Positions 17,846 through 26,757 of a stretch of 64,000 bases of DNA are shown one piece after another. The DNA is taken from assembly GCA_029203145.1 (NCBI GenBank), contig CP119309.1, positions 1,451,001 to 1,515,000 on the forward strand. Direction: 5' to 3'. Position numbers and translations under genes: made by a program. Numbering within the stretch: the stretch's first letter is position 1; every line of letters begins with the position of its first letter. The DNA comes from Candidatus Brevundimonas phytovorans. Its GTDB lineage: Bacteria; Pseudomonadota; Alphaproteobacteria; Caulobacterales; Caulobacteraceae. The notes under the pieces were generated by a model, which saw only the letters and a list, made by a program, of their open reading frames with translations, made no database searches and had not been told where the DNA came from.

Positions 17846-18757
17846 ATGGCTCCCGTTCTCTCCTCCACGCCCGAAACCCTCGTCACGCGAGGCTGGTCCG
17901 ACTATGCGCTGCTGGACAGCGGCCACGGTCGCAAGCTGGAGCGCTACGGCCGCTTCACCGTGGTCCGGCCCGAGCCGCAATGCTTCTGGGCGCCGCGGGA
18001 TCCGGCCGCCTTCGAGCTTGCCACCGCCGTCTTCGATCCGCAGCAGGAAGAAGAGGACGCCGGTCGCTGGCGCTTCGACACCCATGGCCCCATCGACGCC
18101 TTCCCGCTGAAATGGCGCGACGTGCGCTTCACCGGCCGCTTCACCCCCTTCCGCCATCTGGCCTTCTTCCCCGAGCAGGCGGCGAACTGGGAATGGATGG
18201 ACGCCCGCATCCGCACGCTGACCCAGCCCAAGATCCTGAACCTGTTCGGCTACACCGGCGTGGCCAGTCTGGCCGCCGCCGCCGCTGGCGCGCACGTGAC
18301 CCACGTCGACGCCTCCAAGAAGTCCGTGGCCTACGCCCGCGAGAATGCCGAACAGTCCGGCCTGTCCGACCACCCGATCCGCTGGATCGTCGAGGACGCC
18401 CGCAAGTTCGTCGCCCGCGAGGTCCGTCGCGGCTCGAAGTACGACGGCATCATCCTGGACCCGCCCAAGTACGGTCGCGGCGCGAATGGCGAGGTCTGGC
18501 GGCTGTTCGAGGACATGCCCGAGCTGCTGAAGGACTGCGCCGCCCTGCTGTCCGACGACGCCTCCTTCCTGCTGCTCAACGCCTATGCCGCGCGGATTTC
18601 CGGCCTGTCTCTGGCCCACGCCATGGCCGAGGCGACCCATGACCGCGGCGGGCGCATCGACTGGGGCGAACTGGCCCTGTCGGAGGATGGCCCGAACGCC
18701 CGCGCCATCGGCCTCAGCTTCTTCGCGCGTTGGAGTAAAGATGGGGGTCCCGCCTGA
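17846..18757 (+). CDS. Class I SAM-dependent methyltransferase, RlmI/RlmK-like
   Basis: 303 residues. The SAM-binding motif is ILNLFGYTGVASLAAAAAGA, followed by HVDASKKSV (motif II) and the catalytic-type segment IILDPPKYGRG (NPPY-like DPPK). These features are typical of 23S rRNA m5C/m7G methyltransferases of the RlmI/RlmKL group. An N-terminal PUA domain, present in RlmI, is not evident. The start is ATG 17846, 17 bp after the glycosyltransferase stop. Its stop overlaps the next methyltransferase start by one base (TGATG), implying coupled synthesis of two RNA-modifying enzymes. Confidence 0.88.
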   Translation: MAPVLSSTPETLVTRGWSDYALLDSGHGRKLERYGRFTVVRPEPQCFWAPRDPAAFELATAVFDPQQEEEDAGRWRFDTHGPIDAFPLKWRDVRFTGRFTPFRHLAFFPEQAANWEWMDARIRTLTQPKILNLFGYTGVASLAAAAAGAHVTHVDASKKSVAYARENAEQSGLSDHPIRWIVEDARKFVAREVRRGSKYDGIILDPPKYGRGANGEVWRLFEDMPELLKDCAALLSDDASFLLLNAYAARISGLSLAHAMAEATHDRGGRIDWGELALSEDGPNARAIGLSFFARWSKDGGPA

Positions 18758-19569
18758 TGTACGAGCGCGTCATCACCTCCCTGACCAACGACACCATCAA
18801 GTCGGTCCGCGCCCTGCATATGCGCAAGGAACGCGACCTGACCGGGCGCTTCCTGGCCGAAGGTCTGAAATTCATCGGCGAGGCGCTGGATCAGGGCCGC
18901 GCCCCGGTCATGCTGCTGGTCGGCGAAGAGGCTCGGCCTCACCCCCTGCTAGACCGCGCCAAGGCCGAAACCATCAAGGCCGGCGGCCAGATCATCGTCG
19001 TCACCCACGCCATCCTCGAAAAGATCAGCCGTCGCGACAATCCGCAGACGGTTCTGGGCGTGTTCGAGCAAGTCTATACCCCGTTGGAGGCTATCCAGCC
19101 CGACGCCAAGCCCTGCTGGGTGGCGCTGGAGCAGGTGCGCGATCCGGGCAATCTGGGCACCATCATCCGCACGGCGGATTCCGCCGGTTGCGGCGGCGTC
19201 ATCCTGATTGGCGACTGCGTTGATCCCTTCTCGGTCGAGGCCGTGCGCGCCACCATGGGCTCGGTCTTCGCCGTCACCATCAGTCGGACCTCTAAGGAAG
19301 ACTTCCTGACCTGGCGCGCCAAGTGGCCGGGTAGCGTCATCGGCACGCGTCTGGACGCCCAGCATGGCTATCGCGACAGCCCTGTGCGCCATCCGGCCCT
19401 GATCCTGATGGGCAACGAACAGGCCGGACTGACCGACGAACTGGCCGCCGCCTGTGACCTGAACGTCAAGATCCCCATGCGCGGCCGGGCCGACAGCCTG
19501 AACCTGGCCATCGCCACCGGCATCATGGTCTATGCCGTGACCGACGCGGCCTACGGCACAGACATCTAG
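18757..19569 (+). CDS. TrmH/SpoU-family RNA 2'-O-methyltransferase
   Basis: 270 residues with an N-terminal substrate-binding segment (LTNDTIKSVRALHMRKERD) and a C-terminal SPOUT knot. Motif 1 is NLGTIIRTADSAG, motif 2 ILMGNEQAGL, and motif 3 IPMRGRADSLNLAIATGI. These form the trefoil-knot SAM site that methylates ribose 2'-OH in tRNA or 23S rRNA. The exact target (TrmH-, RlmB- or TsnR-like) cannot be read out. It is translationally coupled to the upstream methyltransferase and converges on the MFS gene with a 3-bp gap. Confidence 0.92.
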   Translation: MYERVITSLTNDTIKSVRALHMRKERDLTGRFLAEGLKFIGEALDQGRAPVMLLVGEEARPHPLLDRAKAETIKAGGQIIVVTHAILEKISRRDNPQTVLGVFEQVYTPLEAIQPDAKPCWVALEQVRDPGNLGTIIRTADSAGCGGVILIGDCVDPFSVEAVRATMGSVFAVTISRTSKEDFLTWRAKWPGSVIGTRLDAQHGYRDSPVRHPALILMGNEQAGLTDELAAACDLNVKIPMRGRADSLNLAIATGIMVYAVTDAAYGTDI

Positions 19570-19572
19570 GCC

Positions 19573-20862
19573 CTACGCCTCGCCGTCCGTCTTGATCCGG
19601 TTCATGCCCAGCAGGGCCAGAATGGTCAGGACGGCGGCGACGGCCAGATAGGCGCCCACGGCCTGCAAGCCGTAGTGACCGGCCAGCCAGGTCGCCGCGA
19701 ACGGCGCCAGCGACGCCCCCAGAATCCCCGCCAGATTGAAGGTCATCGACGCCCCGGTGTAACGCACCGCCGTCGGGAAGGGCCGCGCCAGCGCAGCGCC
19801 CAGCGGCCCATAGGTGCAGCCCATCAGGCTGAAGCCGATGATGAAGAAGGCCACCACGCCGGCCAGCCCGCCGCTGCCGAACAGCGGGGCCAGCACCATC
19901 CCAAACAGGGCGATGCCGACCGAGGCCGCCAGCAGGGTCCGCCCCTGCCCCCAGCGATCCGCCGCCAAGGCCGACAACGGAATGAACAGCCCGAAGAAGC
20001 AGACCCCCAGCAGTTGGATCGGCAGGAACTGCTCGCGCGTATAGCCCATCGCCGTAGTGCCCCAGCCCAGGGCGAAGACGGTCATCAGATAGAAGAGAAC
20101 AAAGGTCGCCATCCCCGCCAGCGTCCCGGTCAGCAGGGCGAACTTGTGCCGCGCCAACAGGGTCAGGATCGGCGTCTCGACCCGCTCGGCCTTGTCGATG
20201 GTCTTCTTGAACTCCGGCGTCTCGGTGATCCGCAGGCGGACCCAGAGGCCGACAAAGACCAGCAGCGAGCTGGCGATGAAGGGAATGCGCCAGCCCCAGC
20301 TCAGGAACTGCTCGTTCGGCAGGGTCGCCGTCAGGATGATGAAGCTCAAGGTCGACAGGATGAAGCCGATCGGCGCACCCAGTTGCGGGAACATCCCGTA
20401 CCAGGCCTTCTTGCCCGGAGGCGCATTCTCGGTCGCCAGCAGGATGGCCCCGCCCCACTCGCCGCCCAGACCCAGACCCTGACCGAAGCGGCACAGGGCC
20501 AGCAGCAGGGGCGCCAGCAGGCCGACGGACTGGTAGGTCGGCAGCAGGCCGATGGCCACCGTCGACAGCCCCATGGTCATCAAGGCGGCGACCAGCGTCG
20601 CCTTGCGCCCCACCTTGTCGCCGAAGTGGCCGAAGACAACGGCTCCGACCGGCCGCGCGAAGAAGGCGATGGAGAAGGTGGCGAACGAGGCCAACATGGC
20701 CGTCGTGGCGTCCTCGCCCGGGAAAAAGAGGGCCGGAAACACCAGCACCGCCGCCGTGGCGTAGATGTAGAAGTCAAAGAACTCGATCGTCGTGCCGATC
20801 AGGCTGGCGAACAGAATTCTCCGCTTGGAGGCAAAAGGCGGTGAGAGTGCAGCGTCGGCCAC
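19573..20862 (-). CDS. MFS metabolite:H+ symporter (MHS/ProP-like family)
   Basis: About 429 residues and 12 TM helices. The MHS signature IEFFDFYIYATAA opens helix 1, the loop 2-3 motif reads GHFGDKVGRKATL, and GLGLGGEWGGAILLATE lies in helix 5. This family imports alpha-ketoglutarate, shikimate, citrate, proline/betaine and similar compounds with protons; the substrate is unknown. The GTG at 20862 has AAGGA at good spacing. An ATG at 20901 is an alternative. A near-perfect palindrome (20871-20886) overlaps the RBS region. It lies 62 bp downstream of hrpB on the same strand. Confidence 0.9.
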   Translation of the reverse strand: MADAALSPPFASKRRILFASLIGTTIEFFDFYIYATAAVLVFPALFFPGEDATTAMLASFATFSIAFFARPVGAVVFGHFGDKVGRKATLVAALMTMGLSTVAIGLLPTYQSVGLLAPLLLALCRFGQGLGLGGEWGGAILLATENAPPGKKAWYGMFPQLGAPIGFILSTLSFIILTATLPNEQFLSWGWRIPFIASSLLVFVGLWVRLRITETPEFKKTIDKAERVETPILTLLARHKFALLTGTLAGMATFVLFYLMTVFALGWGTTAMGYTREQFLPIQLLGVCFFGLFIPLSALAADRWGQGRTLLAASVGIALFGMVLAPLFGSGGLAGVVAFFIIGFSLMGCTYGPLGAALARPFPTAVRYTGASMTFNLAGILGASLAPFAATWLAGHYGLQAVGAYLAVAAVLTILALLGMNRIKTDGEA

Positions 20863-20870
20863 GCGAAATC

Positions 20871-20886
20871 CTTGCATTGATGCAAG
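20871..20886. promoter_or_regulatory. Palindrome at the MFS start region
   Basis: Sequence CTTGCATTGATGCAAG has perfect 7-bp arms (CTTGCAT/ATGCAAG) around two bases. It lies directly upstream of, and touching, the Shine-Dalgarno of the MFS gene, a position suited to a repressor. If the upstream ATG (20901) is the real start, it would instead be coding. Confidence 0.35.
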
Positions 20887-20924
20887 GTCATTGCGGCGCA
20901 TCGCGGTCCGCCGTCAAGACAGGC

Positions 20925-23360
20925 CTATGTCCCGCGCGGTTTGACCCGGTTGGTCGGGGCGGCATTGGCGGGGTCTTCCGGCCAGGGGTGGCGCGGATAG
21001 CGTCCGCGCATCTCGCTGCGCACCGCCGCCCATGACCCGCTCCAGAACCCGACCAGATCCTTCGTCACCTGCACCGGCCGCCGCGCGGGCGACAGCAGGG
21101 ACAGAGTCAGCGGAACCCGCCCGCCGCCGACCGTGGGGTGGGCCTTCACCCCGAACAGCTCCTGCACCCGAATCTCGACGCGCGGCCCGCCCTCGGCGGC
21201 GTAGTCTATCGAGGCCGAACCCAACGGCGTGGTCAGGCGCGGTGGGGCCAACTCATCGAGCTTGCGCTGCAAATCCCACGGGATCAGCCCACGCAGAGCC
21301 TCAGCCAGCTTGGCGTCGCCGATGTCGCCCAGCGACCGCGCCCCGTCCAGCAGCGGCCACAACCAGTCCTCGCGCAGCGCCAGCAGCCCCTCGTCCGATA
21401 CCTCGGGCCAGGTCGCATCAAGCCCGTGCAGGAAGGCCAGCCGCGCCCGCAGCGCCCCCGCCTGCTCGCCCCAGTTCAAGGCCTTCAGCCCCGCTGCCTC
21501 GACTTCGGATTTCAGCGCCGCCGTCATGGTCGCCCGATCCGGCGCGCCGACGACCTTCTCGTCCAGCACCAACGCCCCGATCCGGCGGATACGGCGGATC
21601 ACCGGCTTGCCCGACGGTTCGCGGGCCAAGCGGTCCTCGACCTCGATCCGGTGGGCCAGATCGGTCTCCAGCGTCGCCGCGTCCAGCGCCGCAGCCAGAC
21701 GAATGCGGTCGCGCGCGTCGCCGCCGCCGAGTTCCGCCACCGCCAGCCAAGGCTCGCGCGCCATATGTTCGGTTGGATCGAGGAAGGCACCACGCCCGGA
21801 CGCCAGCAGCACCTCGCCCGGCTTGCCGCGCGCCCGCGCGATCCGCTCGGGGAAGGCCTCGGCTAGCAACAGACCGGCATCCGCCTCGCCGCCTTGCCCG
21901 CCGCCCGCCGCCCGCGCCCAGCGCTCGGCAAGCTTCATCGCATCGCGCGCCCTTGGCGAACGGTCGCGCTCCAACCCCTTCAGCCGGTCGTGCAGATCGA
22001 TAGCGTTACCGCCTAGGCCCGGCTCGCTCAACACGGCCGCTATCTTCGCCCCGCTCAGGGCGTCGTCCTGATCCGAGGCAATCGCCACCATGTGCGCCAG
22101 TCGCGGCGGCAGGGGGATGCGGGTCAACCGCCGCCCGTGCGCCGTCAGATCACCCTTGGCGTCCAGCGCCCCCAGCCGTGTCAGCACCTTCCGCGCCTCG
22201 GCCAGCGCTCCGGCGGGCGGCGGGTCCAGCAGGGCCAGACCCTCGACCGACTTTGCGCCCCAGCGCGCCAGGTCCAGCGCGAAGGCGGTCAGGTCGGCTT
22301 CCTGAATCTCCGGCCGTTGATGCGGGACCAGACCCCGCGTCTGCTCCTCGTCCCACAGGCGATAGCAGACACCCGGCTCGACACGCCCGGCCCGCCCTCG
22401 CCTCTGCTCCGCCGAGGACCGACTGACCTTGACCGTCGCCAGCCGGGTCAGACCGCTGGACGGCTCGAACCGCGGCACGCGCGACAGGCCGCCGTCGATC
22501 ACCACCCGCACGCCTTCGATGGTCAGGCTGGTTTCCGCCACCGAGGTCGCCAGCACCACCTTGCGCCGTCCGGGCGGCGCCGGTTCGATGGCCCGATCCT
22601 GCTCGCCCTTGTCCAGCGCGCCATAGAGGGCGACCACATCGACGGAGGGATCGCGCAGCCGCTCGTTCAGACGCTGAACCGTGCGGTGGATCTCGCCCTG
22701 CCCCGGCAGGAAGACCAACACGGACCCGGTCTGGTCGCCCAGCGCCAGCATGATCGCCCGCGCCACGGCGTCCTCGAATCGCTCAGTGGCGTTTCGGCCC
22801 AGATAGAGGGTCTCGACCGGGAACATCCGCCCCTCGGCCTCGATCACCGGGGCGCCGTCCAGCAGCTTGGACACCCCCGCGATATCCAGCGTCGCGGACA
22901 TGACCAGCAGCCGCAGGTCGTCGCGCAGCACCGACTGGCTCTCACGCGCCAGGGCTAGCCCCAGATCGGCGTCCAGGCTGCGCTCGTGGAATTCGTCGAA
23001 CAGGACCGCGCCGACGCCCTCCAGCGCCGGGTCGTCGAGAATCATCCGCGTGAAGACGCCCTCGGTGATGACTTCGATCCGGGTCTCGGGGCCGATGCGG
23101 CTTTGCAGCCGGGTGCGATAGCCGACGGTTCCGCCCGCCTTCTGGCCCAGGGTTGTCGCCATCCGGTCCGCCGCCGCCCGCGCCGCCAGCCTTCGCGGCT
23201 CCAGCACCAGCACCTTCTGGTCGCCCAGCCAGGGCTGATCCAACAGGGCCAGAGGCACGACGGTGGTCTTGCCCGCCCCTGGCGGGGCGGCCAGAACGAC
23301 CGCAGGGGTCGCGGCCAAGGCCGCCTTCAGCGGCTCCAGTACGGCGTGAATCGGCAGCAT
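20925..23360 (-). CDS. hrpB: DEAH-box ATP-dependent RNA helicase HrpB
   Basis: 811 residues from ATG 23360, the usual HrpB length. Walker A AAPPGAGKTT (about residue 26-35), DEFH box in VLFDEFHERSLD, motif III SATLD, and motif VI QRRGRAGRVEPG, followed by the HA2/ratchet and the C-terminal HrpB domain (LTPLGSASIDYAAEGGPRVE region). HrpB helicases are widespread in Proteobacteria, with a poorly known RNA target. An ATG at 23393 is an alternative start adding 11 residues without family resemblance. It is divergent from the APC permease. Confidence 0.95.
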   Translation of the reverse strand: MLPIHAVLEPLKAALAATPAVVLAAPPGAGKTTVVPLALLDQPWLGDQKVLVLEPRRLAARAAADRMATTLGQKAGGTVGYRTRLQSRIGPETRIEVITEGVFTRMILDDPALEGVGAVLFDEFHERSLDADLGLALARESQSVLRDDLRLLVMSATLDIAGVSKLLDGAPVIEAEGRMFPVETLYLGRNATERFEDAVARAIMLALGDQTGSVLVFLPGQGEIHRTVQRLNERLRDPSVDVVALYGALDKGEQDRAIEPAPPGRRKVVLATSVAETSLTIEGVRVVIDGGLSRVPRFEPSSGLTRLATVKVSRSSAEQRRGRAGRVEPGVCYRLWDEEQTRGLVPHQRPEIQEADLTAFALDLARWGAKSVEGLALLDPPPAGALAEARKVLTRLGALDAKGDLTAHGRRLTRIPLPPRLAHMVAIASDQDDALSGAKIAAVLSEPGLGGNAIDLHDRLKGLERDRSPRARDAMKLAERWARAAGGGQGGEADAGLLLAEAFPERIARARGKPGEVLLASGRGAFLDPTEHMAREPWLAVAELGGGDARDRIRLAAALDAATLETDLAHRIEVEDRLAREPSGKPVIRRIRRIGALVLDEKVVGAPDRATMTAALKSEVEAAGLKALNWGEQAGALRARLAFLHGLDATWPEVSDEGLLALREDWLWPLLDGARSLGDIGDAKLAEALRGLIPWDLQRKLDELAPPRLTTPLGSASIDYAAEGGPRVEIRVQELFGVKAHPTVGGGRVPLTLSLLSPARRPVQVTKDLVGFWSGSWAAVRSEMRGRYPRHPWPEDPANAAPTNRVKPRGT

Positions 23361-23520
23361 CCGATGGGCCTTAGCCGCAACGCCCCGGTTCACGAAAGCG
23401 TCGTCATCACTTCATCATTCGGAAACCGCGTTGCGCGCGGGCCGATCCATGGTTAGCGTCCGGCCCCAAGAAGGCAGCCCGGGGAGGGCCTGCCGTGTGT
23501 ATCGATGGGGGCGCGACTAC

Positions 23521-25179
23521 ATGTCCGCAAACGGCGTAAAGCCAACTGGCAACCAGCTATTTCTCAAGAAATCCATTGCCCAGATCCAGAAGGAAGCCGC
23601 CAAGAGCGAGCTGAAACGGACCTTGGGCCCCATGAATCTGATGAGCCTGGGCATCGGCGCCATTATCGGCGCCGGTATCTTCGTTCTGACGGGTCAGGTC
23701 GCCTCGGCGCACGCCGGTCCGGCCATCATGTTCTCCTTTGTGATCGCCGGCATCGCCTGCGGTCTGGCGGGGCTCTGCTATGCGGAACTGGCCTCGACCA
23801 TGCCCGTGTCGGGTTCGGCCTACACCTATGCCTATGGCACCCTGGGTGAAGTCTTCGCCTGGATCATGGGCTGGCTGCTGGTGCTGGAATACGGCGTCGC
23901 CGCCTCGACCGTCGCGGTCGGCTGGTCCGGCTATGTCGTGTCGATCCTGAACGACTTCGGATTAAGCGCCAGTCTCTTCCCAACGATAAGTTTCGCCGGC
24001 GGTGAAGGCCCCCAGTGGGCGACGCCCCTGATCCAGTACATCGCCAGCGGCCCTGATGCGGGCTTCCCGATGACGGGCACGTTCAACCTGGTTGCAGCCA
24101 TCGGCATCGCCGCCGTCTGCGGCCTGCTGGTGCTTGGCGTGTCGGAATCGGCCAACATCAACAACGCCATCGTCGTCATCAAGATCATCGTCCTGCTGAC
24201 CTTCATCGCGGTCGGCATCCAGTACATCAACCCGGCCAACTGGCAGCCCTTCATCCCGGCTCAAGGCGCGACCTGGGACCAGTTCGGCGTCGGCGGCATC
24301 TTCCGCGGCGCGTCGATCATCTTCTTCGCCTACGTGGGTTTCGAGGCCGTCTCGACCGCAGCTGCCGAAGCCAAGAACCCGTCCAAGGACGTGCCGGTCG
24401 GCATTCTGGGCGCCCTGTTCGTCTGCACCCTGATCTACATGGCTGTGGCTGCTGTCATGACCGGCGTGGTTCCCTACCTGGAACTGGCCTCGCCGGCCCC
24501 GATCGCCGTCGCCATCGACCGCATGGGTCTGGAATGGGCCAATGTGCCGCTGGCCGCTGCGCCCAGCGGTCAGCTGAACCTGATCGCCTTCCTGATCAAG
24601 ATCGGCGCCGTCACCGGCCTGTCCTCGGTCATGCTGGTGCTCTGCTACGGCCAGACGCGCATCTTCTACACCATGGCCCGCGACGGCCTGCTGCCGAAGG
24701 TGTTCGCCACCATCCACCCCAAGTTCCGCACCCCCTGGATCGGCACCATCCTGCTGGGCATCGTGATCGCGATCGCGGCGTCCTTCCTGCCGATCTCGAT
24801 CCTGGGCGACCTGGTGTCGCTGGGCACGGCGACGGCCTTCGCCATCGTCTGCCTGTCGGTCATCGTGCTGCGTATCAAGCACCCTGAGATGGAGCGTCCG
24901 TTCAAGGTCCCCGGCGGCGTTGTCACCGCAGTTCTGGGTATCGTGGCCTGCCTGGCGCTGGCCTCGTTCAACTTCATCCCGATGATCCAGCACGCCCTGA
25001 ACGACAATCCGCTGCCGCTGACCATCCTCGGCGTCTACGCCGTCGTCGGCGCCCTGATCTACGCCCTCTACGGCTTCGCTCACTCCAAGCTGGCCAAGGG
25101 CATCGACATCACCGAGGACTCGACGCTGGAAACGGCCGTCGAAGCGCTCGGCCACGGGGTCGACAACAAGAAGGACTGA
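23521..25179 (+). CDS. APC-superfamily amino-acid permease (cationic amino-acid-transporter type)
   Basis: 552 residues and about 12-14 TM helices. The first helix carries the APC substrate-binding motif IGAIIGAGIFVLTGQVA. The loop 6-7 region reads FRGASIIFFAYVGFEAVSTA, and the long loop ARDGLLPKVFATIHPKFRTP is typical of CAT/YfnA permeases. It probably imports amino acids with protons. The start is ATG 23521, where the conserved N-terminus (QLFLKKSI) begins; the frame is open upstream but unlike the family. It ends in a strong terminator just before tRNA-Leu. Confidence 0.92.
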   Translation: MSANGVKPTGNQLFLKKSIAQIQKEAAKSELKRTLGPMNLMSLGIGAIIGAGIFVLTGQVASAHAGPAIMFSFVIAGIACGLAGLCYAELASTMPVSGSAYTYAYGTLGEVFAWIMGWLLVLEYGVAASTVAVGWSGYVVSILNDFGLSASLFPTISFAGGEGPQWATPLIQYIASGPDAGFPMTGTFNLVAAIGIAAVCGLLVLGVSESANINNAIVVIKIIVLLTFIAVGIQYINPANWQPFIPAQGATWDQFGVGGIFRGASIIFFAYVGFEAVSTAAAEAKNPSKDVPVGILGALFVCTLIYMAVAAVMTGVVPYLELASPAPIAVAIDRMGLEWANVPLAAAPSGQLNLIAFLIKIGAVTGLSSVMLVLCYGQTRIFYTMARDGLLPKVFATIHPKFRTPWIGTILLGIVIAIAASFLPISILGDLVSLGTATAFAIVCLSVIVLRIKHPEMERPFKVPGGVVTAVLGIVACLALASFNFIPMIQHALNDNPLPLTILGVYAVVGALIYALYGFAHSKLAKGIDITEDSTLETAVEALGHGVDNKKD

Positions 25180-25211
25180 TCCTCGGATCAATCTTTCCTG
25201 CGAGACAGAAA

Positions 25212-25239
25212 GGCCCCGGAGCGATCCGGGGCCTTTTTT
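25212..25239 (+). terminator. Intrinsic terminator after the APC permease
   Basis: A nine-base-pair GC-rich stem (25212-25220 with 25225-25233, four-base loop) directly followed by six T. A classical Rho-independent terminator. Confidence 0.92.
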
Positions 25240-25307
25240 CATGGCTGGTGGTGCGATGGCCGATTGCCCAATCCCGCGCCCTCGCCTACAGGCATCGGCC
25301 TACCTAT

Positions 25308-25392
25308 GCGGATGTGGCGGAACTGGTAGACGCACCAGATTTAGGTTCTGGCGCCGAGAGGCGTGGAGGTTCGAGTCCTCTCATCCGCACCA
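25308..25392 (+). tRNA. tRNA-Leu (UAG anticodon)
   Basis: 85 nt including an encoded CCA. The acceptor stem GCGGATG pairs with CATCCGC, the anticodon arm is CCAGA-TTTAGGT-TCTGG with anticodon TAG, a long class II variable arm follows (GGCGCCGAGAGGCGT region), and the T arm reads GAGGTTCGAGTCCTC. It decodes CUA and probably other CUN leucine codons. It is a single gene, isolated between the APC permease terminator and nnrD. Confidence 0.97.
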
Positions 25393-25398
25393 CAGGCT

Positions 25399-26223
25399 TC
25401 AGCCGCGATAAAGGTCGGCCAGAACCGTCGGGACCAGGTCCGGCAAATCCTCGGCGATCAGCCCCGGCCCGAAACGATGCGCCGCGTCCGCGTGCATCCA
25501 GACCGCCGCGCAGGCCGCGTCAAAGCTGTCCATATGCTGGGCCAGCAGCCCGCCGATCATCCCGGCCAGCACGTCGCCGCTGCCCGCCGTCGCCAGCCAG
25601 GGCGAACCGTTGCCGTTGACCACACAGCGCCCGTCAGAGGCGGCGATGACCGTGGCGCTGCCCTTCAGCACCACGACCGCCCCTGCCCGCTCTGCGGCCT
25701 CTACAGCCGCCGCCTCACGCCCCTTAGTCAGCAGACCAGGGAACAAGCGTTCGAACTCCCCCTCATGCGGCGTCAGCACGTCGCCCCGGTGCAGACAGGC
25801 GAACAGGTCGTCGGGGCGGTCGCGAAACAGGGTCAGGGCGTCGGCGTCGATCACCAGCGCCGCGCCAGAGCGTCCCAGAGCCGCGACATTGGCCGCCGTC
25901 GCCTCTGTCAGGCCCGCTGCGGGGCCGATCACCACGGCGTCCATCGGTTGAGCCAACGTAGCCAGTTGCTCGGCTGTGGCGAAGCTGGCCAGCATGATCG
26001 CCTCCAGCCTCGGCGCCAGGACCGGCGCCGCATCCGGCGGGCAGAAGACCTTCACCAGGCCAGCGCCGATTCTCAGACCCGCCCGCGCCGCCAGCCGCGC
26101 CGCGCCGGTCGACAGGGCGCCGCCCGACACCACGCCGAGCCGTCCGCGCGCATGCTTGTGCGCCTCCGCGCCAGGCCAGGGCAGCAGGCTTAGCCATGTC
26201 ATGGGGTCGTTGATCGGGTTCAT
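25399..26223 (-). CDS. nnrD: ADP-dependent (S)-NAD(P)H-hydrate dehydratase
   Basis: Repairs hydrated NAD(P)H using ADP. The 274-residue YjeF C-terminal ribokinase-like domain starts with HARGRLGVVSGG and carries the anion hole/catalytic motif ATAGSGDVLAGMIGG (about residue 210) and TPHEGEF. The NAD(P)HX epimerase half (NnrE, YjeF_N) found fused in many bacteria is absent here. It is divergent from glnB with about 120 bp between the starts, the typical nnr-glnB-glnA neighbourhood of alphaproteobacteria. Confidence 0.93.
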   Translation of the reverse strand: MNPINDPMTWLSLLPWPGAEAHKHARGRLGVVSGGALSTGAARLAARAGLRIGAGLVKVFCPPDAAPVLAPRLEAIMLASFATAEQLATLAQPMDAVVIGPAAGLTEATAANVAALGRSGAALVIDADALTLFRDRPDDLFACLHRGDVLTPHEGEFERLFPGLLTKGREAAAVEAAERAGAVVVLKGSATVIAASDGRCVVNGNGSPWLATAGSGDVLAGMIGGLLAQHMDSFDAACAAVWMHADAAHRFGPGLIAEDLPDLVPTVLADLYRG

Positions 26224-26250
26224 GATCGAATTCCGTTCACGGATGTCCTC

Positions 26251-26268
26251 TGAGCACGAAAATTGCTT
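26251..26268 (+). promoter_or_regulatory. Candidate sigma54 (-24/-12) promoter of glnB-glnA
   Basis: TGAGCACGAAAATTGCTT fits the consensus TGGCACG-N4-TTGCW with one substitution in the -24 GG pair and exact 10-bp spacing to the -12 GC. It is about 75 bp upstream of the glnB ATG, as expected for NtrC/RpoN control of PII and glutamine synthetase. No full NtrC tandem site was recognised. Confidence 0.5.
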
Positions 26269-26342
26269 GCCTTATGGTGCAATGCAATGTCCCTTTACGA
26301 CCCGAGCGTCGGACCAACCAAGGAGCCCGCTCGGGACTCGCC

Positions 26343-26681
26343 ATGAAGAAGATTGAAGCCGTCATCAAGCCGTTCAAGCTGGATGAAGTGAAAGACGCTC
26401 TCCAGGATATCGGAGTCCAGGGCATGACCGTGCTTGAGGCCAAGGGATATGGCCGTCAAAAGGGTCATTCCGAGCTTTATCGCGGCGCCGAGTACGTCAT
26501 CGACTTCCTGCCCAAGATCAAGATCGAGGTCGTCGTGGCCGATGATCTGGCTCCTGCGGTCGTTGACGCCATCCAGACCGCAGCTCGCACCGGAAAGATC
26601 GGCGACGGCAAGATTTTCGTCTCCGCTCTGGAAGACGTGATCCGCATCCGCACCGGCGAAACCGGCGCCCAGGCGATCTGA
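26343..26681 (+). CDS. glnB: Nitrogen regulatory protein PII
   Basis: 112-residue PII trimer subunit that senses 2-oxoglutarate/ATP and controls NtrB and GlnE. It starts MKKIEAVIKPFKLDEVKDAL; the T-loop has the uridylylation Tyr51 in RQKGHSELYRGAEY, and the B-loop reads TAARTGKIGDGKIF, followed by IRIRTGETG. It is a GlnB rather than GlnK type by context, because it lies directly before glnA. The true start is ATG 26343; the upstream open frame covers the promoter. Confidence 0.97.
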   Translation: MKKIEAVIKPFKLDEVKDALQDIGVQGMTVLEAKGYGRQKGHSELYRGAEYVIDFLPKIKIEVVVADDLAPAVVDAIQTAARTGKIGDGKIFVSALEDVIRIRTGETGAQAI

Positions 26682-26757
26682 CCACCACCACGGCCGTCCC
26701 TTGCGGGCGGCCGCCTTTCGTTCCTCCTCTCCTCCCCGAACCAACAGGACTTCGAGC

